DNA from: Grifola frondosa
Taxonomy: Eukaryota; Basidiomycota; Agaricomycetes; Polyporales; Grifolaceae
Assembly: GCA_001683735.1 (NCBI GenBank)
Contig: LUGG01000014.1
Coordinates: forward strand, 1,178,001-1,242,000
Direction: 5' to 3'
DNA length: 64,000 nt
How positions within the stretch are numbered: position 1 is the stretch's first letter; the number at the start of each line of letters is the position of its first letter. Both the position numbers and the translations under genes were made by a program. This document shows positions 33,859 through 41,851 of this stretch, piece by piece. The notes under the pieces were generated by a model. That model saw nothing but the letters and a program-made list of their open reading frames with translations. It was not told the origin of the DNA and searched no databases.

Positions 33859-36800
33859 ATGGCGACCAAACCTAAGGCGAGCAAAGTCCGCGCGAAGCAA
33901 AGCGGGCTGTTTGGGCTATCAAATATATTCCAATCTGCGGCTTCATCTTCCTCGGCGTCAGTGTCCCCTGATCCTTGGGCGGCTCGAAAGGTTGGAGTTG
34001 GGGATCAACCTGGGGCTTTACCCGCACCATATGCGAAGGAGTCACAGCCGTCGAAGGTGCAAAGTGGCAATGCTACGGTCAACAATACAATTGTGCGTAG
34101 CACGGTGGCGACTCTGATGATTTACTAATTCTACTCATAGCCACCTTCCGTGCGCATGGCCCAATTTCTCAAAGATTGGGCGACGCAAGCCTTGGCAGGG
34201 ATTTTGCAACGAGAACAAGGTCCAACGTCTGGAACCGGCGGAGAGACATGCTCGTGCGCGAAGTGCAAGTCTGCATGCGGTACAGAGGACCCAATGTACC
34301 GTTGCTTCGACTGTTATCACTCATCCTCCTCGTGTCGCAAATGCATCATCGCCGACCATTTCAACACCCCTTTCCACCGAGTAGAAGAGTGGGATGCCAC
34401 GAGCGGTTTTTGGCGTCGACGTGCTCTTGGAGAGCTCGGTCTCGTTATCCGATTGGGTCATGAAGGTTCCATATGCCCTAATTCGTTATCAGAACCTCGC
34501 CGCATGACGGTAGTTCATGCCCATGGCGTGCATTCCATGTCTGTGCATTTTTGCGCTTGTCGTCTGTCCGACGGTCGTCCGCCACTAGCAGACCCCCTTC
34601 AGCTGATCAAATTTGGGTTGTTTCCTGCATCCTGGGAACGTCCGATGACGGCTTTCGCGATCAGTATGCTCCGCGACTTCCATTTGCTATCTCTGCAGTC
34701 GCAGATGAATGCGCACGACTACTACACTTTTCTGCGGCGGACTACGGACAACGTGGCTCCCGACAGTGTTCCGGTGAGTGGATCTGGTTGTGAGGCGGAT
34801 TGCGCGCTGACGTGACGGGCGTACAGGACCGCTATCGAGAGCTTTTGACGGCTGCTCGTGAATTTACATTTTTACGATCGGTCAAACGAGCAGGCACACA
34901 GCCGCAAATTCATTTGCCAAGGGGCAGTCTCGCGGTGTTGTGTCCAGCATGCCCACAGCCGGGCATCAACATGGATCCACACTGGCGAACGAGACCGGAA
35001 GGGCAACGGTGAGCGTGATACCTAATTCATTATAATGGATTGTGCTTAATACGTTGATATCTAGTTTTCTGGACGCTCTTTTTCATACCGTGGATGGCAA
35101 CTTCCATCAAAATCAACGCGAGAAACCCATGGACCCGAACGATCTACCGCTGACCCTTGGGGCAGCGTACTAGCGAATGAGCGAGAGTTCGACTTGTATC
35201 AAAAGCGGCTTGGGCCGATTCAAAAAGAGGTGAGCGATTTTCTGTTTCGTCAGACATGAACGCTAACAGTTTATCAGCCTACCACATGCCACAAGTTCGG
35301 GGCGTTGGGCTACGGGCGGTACGGCGGGCGAATATCAGGAACAGTTGGGTTGTCGTGCGCTCGCCACATGTTCGTGCTTCCGTGTGGTGGCGTGGACCTG
35401 CAGAAAGGCGAAAGGTATGCACCACGGTATGCTCGCACACTTATGATCTAACCGATGGCGCAGATTCGCGAATGTTGATTTTGCAATGCTTTCCGCGTTA
35501 CAGCCATGGATGGGACTTCGATTACACGTTTCCGGCTACGATATCAATTGTCAATACCGAATTCATTTGGCCGCACGCCTACATTGGATTGCACGACGTG
35601 CGATAGACCTCCCCTCGATACAGTCTTACCGCTTGCCTCAGACGTTGGCAGCGGTTGGCAAATTCCATTTGCCGGCTCACATCGCGCAATGTCGGTTCAA
35701 GTTCTCTTACTATTGGTTGCCAGGGGTGGGGATGACTGATGGTGAAGCTCCTGAGAGGATTTGGGCTACCCTCAACGCCTTAGCTTCGCGGACTCGAGAA
35801 ATGACGTCGGGTCACCGCCACGACGTGATCAACGATCATCACTCCGACATGAACATCCGCCGCGTTCACAGCTTAAGTGTGGTCTTCATTGCTGAATTTG
35901 ACGTATACTACTGATGTACATTGCACAGGTCGATCGTTATCAAGCAAACACGAACGTGCGGTCAAGCAGCTGAAGGTGGCAACTGATCATCTGGTCAGTG
36001 TGGAGGAAAACGTGAGCACGGAGAAATTAGCAAACTGGAAGCAGCAGGAGGATGAGTGGCTGCGGAAAGTGGTCGATATGGGGAAACACAAGGACCTAGA
36101 GAATGTGTATGAGCCTCGCCGGGAGGCAGGTGAGTAAATGTTCAGATGACCTTTTGCCGTTCTGACGAAGCGCCGCAGCCCTGACACAAAAACAAATGTT
36201 GGCGCATCTCAACACACGAACGGATCCCAATCATTCGGCGACACCGGGTCTAGTGGAGGCTATTGAGCAAGGCATCTCTCTCCAGACTCAAAAGTGCGTA
36301 GGACCTCTGCTTTCGAGCAGCACTGCTGACATACACTGGCTAGATTATCACTTCTCACCGCAATTCAAGATGATTATGGCACGGATAGTGGGCACTCTGA
36401 GCTGGACGATAAGCGCAAGCAGTTCGCAGCGAAGTGGAAGGAATGGAGAGATATATCGGATCGATATCTGTCCCCGTTGGTCGACGAGGCGGCGAAGGCT
36501 GTAGAAGAGGAATCACCCGGTCCTTTCTCCAGATCATTTCCTTTGGCCGCGCCTGCAGTAGACGACAAGAACGAAGACTCCGTCACTGATTCCACCAGCA
36601 AGCCAAAGGGAAGCGCAAGCGTGACCCGGAGCCGGAGGATGACGCGCAGCGTACAAAAAGTACGGCGTGGTTCGAGGTCGATGCGATCCAGATAGATGTG
36701 CCATCGTCGTACGATCCGGCCGTGCGCACCACAACATTATGGCCGGTGCAATCGAGGTAGAACAGAAATTGCGACAATCTCAAGCGAACGATGCCCTGGA

Positions 36801-37600
36801 CGATGTGCGCACTCACATCATCACTAACGAGGCTTTCAAGATCGCGAAACATAATGTTTCGGGCCAAAGGGCGAATACTCGGGCAACAAACCAAATCCGG
36901 CAGAAGCAACTAGCCATCAACAGAGCGGCCGACGAATATCGCCGCGCGCGACGGATTATGGTAATGCTGGGTATGAATGCTAACGATCCTACATACAGGG
37001 AACTGAAGCGTGAAGATGTCCGCAAGTTCACAATGTATTCGGCGCAACAACAAATCGGGCAAAGCAAGGAAGCACCTTCGTGGATCTGGGAGAACTTTTC
37101 TTTTGTGGAAGGTCAAGCTGCGGGGGGATATGAGGAGTTTTTCGAGGACGGTATGTACACGAATATTCCACAGAGGATTTAGGACTGACGTGCATCGGGA
37201 AAGCACTGCGCGTTCACTGGTTCAGATCAAATGCCCTCAAGGCGCGTTGGCACGAGGAAGTGTTGCTGGTCGAGGAGGAAATGCGGCGGACATTGCGATT
37301 TTTCTTATACTTCGAGCGCGACTGGCTGAGGAAAGCGGAGGAGTTGGATAAGGGCGGAGACCATGGGGCAGCCGCATATGCGCGAAAGTGAGTCAGATAT
37401 TCGCGTAGGTGGTGCCGTACTCATTATAATCTAGGCAAGCATGTCGTTATTCGCGGTTGTTGTCGTTGGGGCGGATTTCGTTCGCAAATAGGATAGAGAC
37501 GGTAAGTATTGAACAAATGCAGTTAGCACTACACTAACGTGTTTGGTAGAATGCGGTTACAGTGCTGGACCTTAGGGTAAGCATTACGGATGTGGATTAG
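33859..37600 (+). CDS. KDZ transposase with CxC2-type cysteine cluster
   Basis: Multi-exon transposase of about 1000 residues. The first exon MATKPKASKVRAKQ.. is basic and Ser-rich. The cysteine cluster (about 34250-34570: CSCAKCKSACG, YRCFDCYHSSSSCRKCIIAD, HFNTPFHRVEEWDATSGFW) is the CxC2 module that precedes KDZ transposases. The core follows with CPACPQPGINMDPHW, VDGNFHQNQRE (first catalytic Asp), LSCARHMFVLPCGGVDLQKG, SGYDINCQYRIHL (second Asp) and TDGEAPERIWATLNAL (Glu), an RNase-H-fold DDE set with all three acids present. The long helical C-terminus (AIEVEQKLRQSQANDALDDV, GQRANTRATNQIRQKQ) ends VLDLRVSITDVD. Single-base breaks occur near 35170, 36605 and 36735. The enzyme presumably cuts and reinserts the surrounding element via its terminal repeats. 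Confidence 0.92.
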
Positions 37601-38196
37601 TATGTAGGATGGTGGCATTGAGTACTGTAATGGATTTCGGTGTTTTCGTATTATTAGAAGCGCGACGGAAGCGCATGTATGCACGAGCTTGCGAGATGCA
37701 CAAAATGTACCCGCGCAATTAAGCAAACAGTTCAATTTGCGTTGAAGAGAGACTCGCGCACGATTATGATGCACGGTGTTTTTTTGAAGAGGTCTGCACG
37801 CTGCATGCATAACTTTGAAGAAATCTATGTGCATGATGCTGGTGTGCATTGTATTTTGTGCTGAGAGGACACACAGAAAGTGCATGCGCAATTAGGTAAA
37901 TGATTGAATTTGCATACACTTCAATGAAGAGATGCGCGCACACAATTTCGAAGAGATCCGTGCGCACGGTTTTGGCGCGCTTCGTATTTGAGCTTGGGAC
38001 ATTACCCGCGTGCGCAAGCCGGCACAGAGCTCTGTTTGGACAGTTGTCCACTATAACGGAGGGGAAAGGAATGCTGGATTATTACTATACATGTAAGAGT
38101 GTACTACTTTATGTATACATGTGAGCATGTAGTTATAAGATGAAATGATCTTGGTATGTATGAATATCCGACCTGCATGAATGAGGAAGGGAGGTG
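37601..38196. repeat. Right subterminal region of the KDZ element with degenerate repeats
   Basis: Gene-free sequence downstream of the transposase. Two degenerate copies of a unit of about 173 bp start at the GCGCAATTA words at 37713 and 37886, sharing CAATTTGC, TGAAGAGA and GCGCAC words. Many GTGC/GCAC words are scattered through it. There is no coding character. Confidence 0.55.
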
Positions 38197-38280
38197 GGAT
38201 GGATATGGACAGCTGGATGTATATGGGAGGCAGGATGTATATGGGCGGCGGGATGTATATGGGCGGCGGGATGGATATAT
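38197..38280 (+). repeat. 18-bp tandem repeat near the right KDZ end
   Basis: Four units of 18 bp plus a partial fifth, starting at 38197, 38215, 38233, 38251 and 38269. The consensus is GGATGTATATGGGCGGCG; the third and fourth units are identical. Confidence 0.85.
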
Positions 38281-38342
38281 CGAGCACCACGCCAAAATGA
38301 GTGGATATTAGAATAGCTCCATATAGATTTGTAAAGCCTTCA

Positions 38343-38396
38343 TGGCGCAGTTGTATCAGGTATGTGCTTTGCTTTCCAAAGTCGCGGGTTCGATCC
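38343..38396 (+). promoter_or_regulatory. tRNA-like pol III promoter (A and B boxes), candidate SINE head
   Basis: An A-box-like TGGCGCAGTTGTATCAGG (38343-38360) and a perfect B box GGTTCGATCC (38387-38396) are spaced as in a tRNA. The B box sits in a CGGG-TTCGATC-CGGG hairpin resembling a T arm, and GCTTT/AAAGT could pair around a 7-base loop. The flanks do not form an acceptor stem and the loop lacks the usual U33, so this is not a functional tRNA gene. A tRNA-derived SINE fragment, or a tRNA-like piece of the transposon, fits better. Confidence 0.45.
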
Positions 38397-38564
38397 GGGC
38401 CAAATGCATCTATTTTGCCATAATTGAAGCGTGGAGTCCGATGCATCTCGCAATCTCGGTTGTATCCGAATTGGCGAGATGTATCTGACCCAATGCAAGG
38501 GCAAAAGCAGGAGGTGAGCCCACCTCCCGGGTGTATCCGGCACAGGTGAAGGTGATGTACCGGA

Positions 38565-38589
38565 TGTATCTGGCTAACTGAATCTCTAC
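38565..38589 (-). repeat. Right terminal inverted repeat of the KDZ element
   Basis: Inverted partner of 23006-23030. It ends at the second ATGGGTA copy (38590-38596). Nearby TGTATCCG/TGTATCTG motifs (about 38461, 38481, 38532 and 38565) echo the left subterminal repeat. Confidence 0.75.
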
Positions 38590-38596
38590 ATGGGTA
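38590..38596. repeat. Target-site duplication (right) of the nested KDZ transposon
   Basis: ATGGGTA, identical to 22999-23005. Confidence 0.85.
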
Positions 38597-39530
38597 TGTC
38601 ACGAGCACAACCCTGGAGGGTCACTGGCTCTCCGCTAATTCCTCGCAGAGACCAACGGGCCCCATCAATATCTAGCGGTATGCTCATTGAGTCAAATGCT
38701 TCCGCAGATATGATATTGAGCTCTGAGCCCGTGTCAATCATGCAGATGAGCGGAAATCCTGCAAAGTGAGCCTCGAAACGACCCGTGGTCATGGCAAAAA
38801 GACGAGAGGGTTTAAGAGAGACTGCAAAGGCATACCGTCCGATAACCTCCTCCACATCCTCATTGCTGCCAACCGATACATATGCAGCTCGGTAACCATC
38901 TTGGACTTTATCAGTCTCGGAGTTCTCCATGAACTCGCCGAGTTTGGCCACGTATTCTCGCCGTGTCTTCGTTATGTTGGTGAACCTCTTCTGCAGCTCG
39001 GCCGACGTTGCAATGAGACTTCGGAGTGACAGCGTGATCGGCGTGTCAAGAATTGCCTGCTGTACTGCATCGATATTGACGGATTCCTGTATATCAGAAG
39101 TAAATCGATAAGTGGGAGCCTTAGCCTTCGGTATTTCGTCACGCATTTCCACGTCATCCTTGACTGTCACAGACGGACGTGGCAGCTTGCGCGCCGAGGA
39201 CTTCTGCGTGATGCCCGGTGTCTGGATCTCCTCGATAACAGGCACGAAAGGCTGGGGGACAGATTCGTTCTGCTTCCGTGGCATAGAACTATCCGCCACC
39301 GGTGGGGACGGATGCTCTACTGTAATCGCAGGTGGCTGTCCTTTCCCCGAAATCTTGAGTTTGATACCCGTTGCCTTGCTTCCGTCTTCTTTCTTCGCCG
39401 TCGGGTCAAAACGCACATCCTTCTTTGGCGTTCGAATAGCTGGAGACATGCCATAATCCTGAGGGACTGCAATTGCGTAAACATCGCCTGAGAGGACGTC
39501 CTCGCCATTACACATCACCCCTACGGTCAT
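38597..39530 (-). CDS. pol: Ty3/gypsy pol, 5' portion ending in the split aspartic protease
   Basis: Second frame of the retrotransposon, beginning MTVGVMCNGEDVLSGDVYAI at 39530 with its ATG overlapping the gag stop (ATGA). About 200 residues of low-complexity linker (KKDVRFDPTAKKEDGSK..) lead to the retropepsin active site PLICMIDTGSELNIISAEAF. The reading is cut after GEPVTLQGCARDIP by the KDZ element: the codons run into the transposon end and stop at 38586. The protease continues at 22998 on the other side of the insert. A homodimeric retroviral-type protease is expected from the single DTG. Interruption here should abolish protease and downstream enzymes for this copy. Confidence 0.88.
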
Positions 39531-40744
39531 GCTCTGATGCGGGGGTGGATCGCGTTCTCGGCTCTTCCCTTTTGTAGCATGAATTTCTGTGCGAATATAG
39601 TTAGCAATGCCCCAGCTCCAGCGCGTACCATTGGCAGATCAGAGCCATCGAGCCGGACAAGCTTCCCGGTACTTGAGTACTTTAAGATACCCTCGGAGAC
39701 GAGTTTCTCCGCTTCTGGGCAGAATCTGTAGCCAATAGGGTGTGTATCAGTATTGTCGCACATCCAACAGTGCTTGCTCTTTGGAGCTCGCTGCGCTGCC
39801 TGCTGTTGTTCTACAAGAATCGTTAGTCTCTCCATCCGTCTCGTCAGTGACTCCAGAGTGTCTTCAGCGGGAGGCTGTGGTACCGCCGGTGCTGGCATCG
39901 GAAGAACCGCAGGCTTTCCTTTAGCCTTGGCCTTATGCTTCTGCGGCCTCTCGTCTTCCGAGTCACTGTCCAGGTCATCCGAGTCATCGGCCTTTGAGTC
40001 CTCATCAGATTCTTCATCCATGAGGTGTGCTTCGTCTTCATCCGTATTGTAGTCGATGTCGTCCGGCTCATAGAGCTTGCGAGTTTCCCTCAGAAGCTCG
40101 GCAATGTCGGGCATGGCGTTCGTCTTCGTCGACGAAAGCTTGCCATAGATTCGTTGACGGACCATACTTGGCAGGCCACGATAGAACCTAAGATTTATGT
40201 CATTGTCAGTAGTGACTTTCCGCGAGACTAGGTCTCCGGACAGTTTGAGGAATTGACGGGTGTACGCATCCAACTCGGAACGGGATTTGAATGTGGTGTT
40301 CTTACCCGTCTTTGTCGTGAACTCCAACAACTTCGGCCACGAAGCCTTCGGTCTCCGATCATTCGACTCGTAGAGCTCACGCAGCGCGGTCTTCGCGTCG
40401 TCCCAGTCTGCCGCATTGAACTGAGGAAGATGCTCGATCACCTCGCGGACAGCCTTAGAACAATAGCGCACGAGCTTCTTTGGAAGTTCGGTATCTTGAA
40501 TGCCCGCATGCGCTGCCAGAGACTCGAAATCTTCAAGGAATTCCTCGATGTCTACGCCCTTGAACTTCGGCGCATTGTGGTGGTTTGGACGAGGGAAAGG
40601 CGTGAATAGTCTTGCTGCCATGGGTGTAGCAGTGGTCGCCGCGGCGGGTGCTGTGGGAGCTGTAGGAGCCGCGCTCGACTGAGGTTGTACAGGCATGTTC
40701 GGAGCTGATGGAGTGGGGTTGGGACCTCCTCCCGCAGGGCTCAT
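39527..40744 (-). CDS. gag: Ty3/gypsy gag
   Basis: Intact frame of 405 codons, MSPAGGGPNPTPSAPNMPVQ to AIHPRIRA. The Pro/Ala-rich N-terminus is followed by a capsid-like region with NAPKFKGVDIEEFLEDFESL, LDAYTRQFLKLSGDLVSRK and DINLRFYRGLPSMVRQRIYG, the gag pattern of fungal Ty3/gypsy elements. An acidic stretch (DEESDEDSKADDSDDLDSDS) precedes a variant zinc knuckle, CWMCDNTDTHPIGYRFC (C-x2-C-x6-H-x5-C rather than the classical C-x2-C-x4-H-x4-C). It forms the nucleocapsid/capsid of the virus-like particle. The stop overlaps the next frame's ATG by one base pattern, ATGA. Confidence 0.9.
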   Translation of the reverse strand: MSPAGGGPNPTPSAPNMPVQPQSSAAPTAPTAPAAATTATPMAARLFTPFPRPNHHNAPKFKGVDIEEFLEDFESLAAHAGIQDTELPKKLVRYCSKAVREVIEHLPQFNAADWDDAKTALRELYESNDRRPKASWPKLLEFTTKTGKNTTFKSRSELDAYTRQFLKLSGDLVSRKVTTDNDINLRFYRGLPSMVRQRIYGKLSSTKTNAMPDIAELLRETRKLYEPDDIDYNTDEDEAHLMDEESDEDSKADDSDDLDSDSEDERPQKHKAKAKGKPAVLPMPAPAVPQPPAEDTLESLTRRMERLTILVEQQQAAQRAPKSKHCWMCDNTDTHPIGYRFCPEAEKLVSEGILKYSSTGKLVRLDGSDLPMVRAGAGALLTIFAQKFMLQKGRAENAIHPRIRA

Positions 40745-40840
40745 GCACTAAATTCGAGAATTGGTTAGTTTAAACGACGGGTAGGGAATCTCACCGTCGC
40801 AAGGGGCTGCAGAGGGCTGGACACGGAAAACCAGTGATTC

Positions 40841-40857
40841 CCCTGCGGTGGTCACCA
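40841..40857 (-). promoter_or_regulatory. Candidate primer-binding site
   Basis: On the element's sense strand, two bases inside the 5' LTR, TGGTGACCACCGCAGGG begins with the TGG expected to pair with the CCA end of a tRNA. The matching tRNA was not identified; it should end CCCTGCGGTGGTCACCA. Confidence 0.55.
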
Positions 40858-40859
40858 CT

Positions 40860-41733
40860 TGTGGAAGATGCGTGCGAATTCAGGGAGGCTGGGATCTGGT
40901 CGGTCTGACCGGAGTACTGTAGAGTACCAGTAGAGTAGACTTGAGAGAGAGAAACCCCCCAGCGCTAGCTGCCGAGAGGTATAGGTGGATCCTGAGAGTG
41001 CCTTGAGTAGAATATATGCCGTTGAGTTCCTAAGGCGCGCTTCGCACTTCGAAGGCCCTCAAGGTGTTCTCGCAGACGGAGATTCAGAATCAAAGCGGGT
41101 GGTGGATTCACTGAAGGAAGAGAGAAAAAAAGGGTGCTCGATACATATCGGCCTACTGCTCGCGCACTCTCGCAGCAGTCTCCGCAAGGCTCACTAGCGT
41201 TCGATCAAGGTACGTGTATCTAGGAAACTTCACCGAAAAGGGTATGGACAGCTTCGGGATCGTTCGGCGTCGCATGACAGTGGGTCGGCGGGTGCGCGAT
41301 ACAACGCAGAGCCCTATTTACGCTCGCTCGGCTCCGCCTGCACCGGGCGGGGTACGCCATACGCGTCCGCCAACGACTGCCATGGTCTGCGTCCCTCAAC
41401 CGTTAGCTGTCCGAGAACTGGTAGAGAACAGGGAGAAGTGGTTCATGAACAGTGAAACATACGGAATGGTAAATCAAGATATCCGTGCCTAGCCCGTCTC
41501 CTGCACCGCCAACCGTCGCGAGCGTGATCCGCCGCGGTGTTCAGTAGCTCATCCCATCCGGCTCTTCACTTGGCCGGGACTTTGAATGTGATTCGGAGAG
41601 AATGAAGGGAGCCGTGGAGTACCGATAGCGTAGGCGTAGACGTCGAGAGGATGGAAATAAGAGTAAGAAATAGTTCTGACTTAGATAAGGGTTATCAGTA
41701 AATTCTACGAGTGCCGTTTCTGGCACTACCACA
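40860..41733 (-). repeat. LTR (5' LTR of the minus-strand Ty3/gypsy element)
   Basis: 874-bp direct repeat of 17739-18613 with TGTGG..CCACA ends. It is upstream of gag in the element's orientation, so it should contain the element's promoter. Confidence 0.93.
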
Positions 41734-41737
41734 GCGC
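41734..41737. repeat. Target-site duplication (right) of the Ty3/gypsy element, GCGC
   Basis: Copy of 17735-17738. Confidence 0.75.
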
Positions 41738-41851
41738 CACCGCAGTCAAAGCCGAGTCAAAGCAGCAAACTTCACTCAATTAGCTGCACCATGGCGTACA
41801 AGTGTGATCAATACGTTTTATATACTTAGAAATGACTAGCAACCATAAAAC

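Larger units (their letters stand above)
23006..38589 (+). mobile_element. KDZ-superfamily DNA transposon, about 15.6 kb, five genes
   Basis: The insert lies exactly between two ATGGGTA copies inside the Ty3 protease codons. Its ends are imperfect inverted repeats of about 25 bp sharing CAGTT(G/A)GCC(G/A)GATACA. The plus strand encodes a KDZ transposase (33859-37600) with a CxC2-type cysteine cluster, preceded by a small unidentified gene. The minus strand encodes a GRF zinc-finger protein, an HMG-box-like basic protein and a large unidentified protein. Tandem subterminal repeats carry TGTATCCG motifs near both ends. KDZ elements are known from fungi and other eukaryotes; the duplication length here (7, perhaps 8 bp) is near the 8 bp I recall for Zisupton. 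The exact ends are inferred from frame restoration and end symmetry. Confidence 0.88.
17739..41733 (-). mobile_element. Ty3/gypsy LTR retrotransposon with a nested KDZ DNA transposon
   Basis: Two direct repeats of about 875 bp with TGTGG..CCACA ends bound a 24.0-kb unit flanked by a 4-bp duplication. Minus-strand coding order is gag, then protease, reverse transcriptase, RNase H and integrase, which is the Ty3/gypsy (Metaviridae-type) order. Subtracting the nested insert at 23006-38589 and one copy of its 7-bp target duplication leaves about 8.4 kb, a normal size for a complete element. The two LTRs differ only in the length of one G run (five versus four), so insertion is recent. No envelope-like gene and no chromodomain are seen. 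Confidence 0.93.

Noticed and set aside
38330..38410. Functional tRNA gene
   Set aside because: A and B boxes are good, but the 5' and 3' flanks do not pair as an acceptor stem and U33 is missing.
23006..38589. Starship or Helitron type giant element
   Set aside because: No DUF3435 tyrosine recombinase or RepHel protein was seen; the element has inverted ends, a target duplication and a KDZ transposase.
17739..41733. The two ~875-bp direct repeats as a segmental duplication
   Set aside because: TGTGG..CCACA ends, a target duplication and gag-pol between them identify LTRs.
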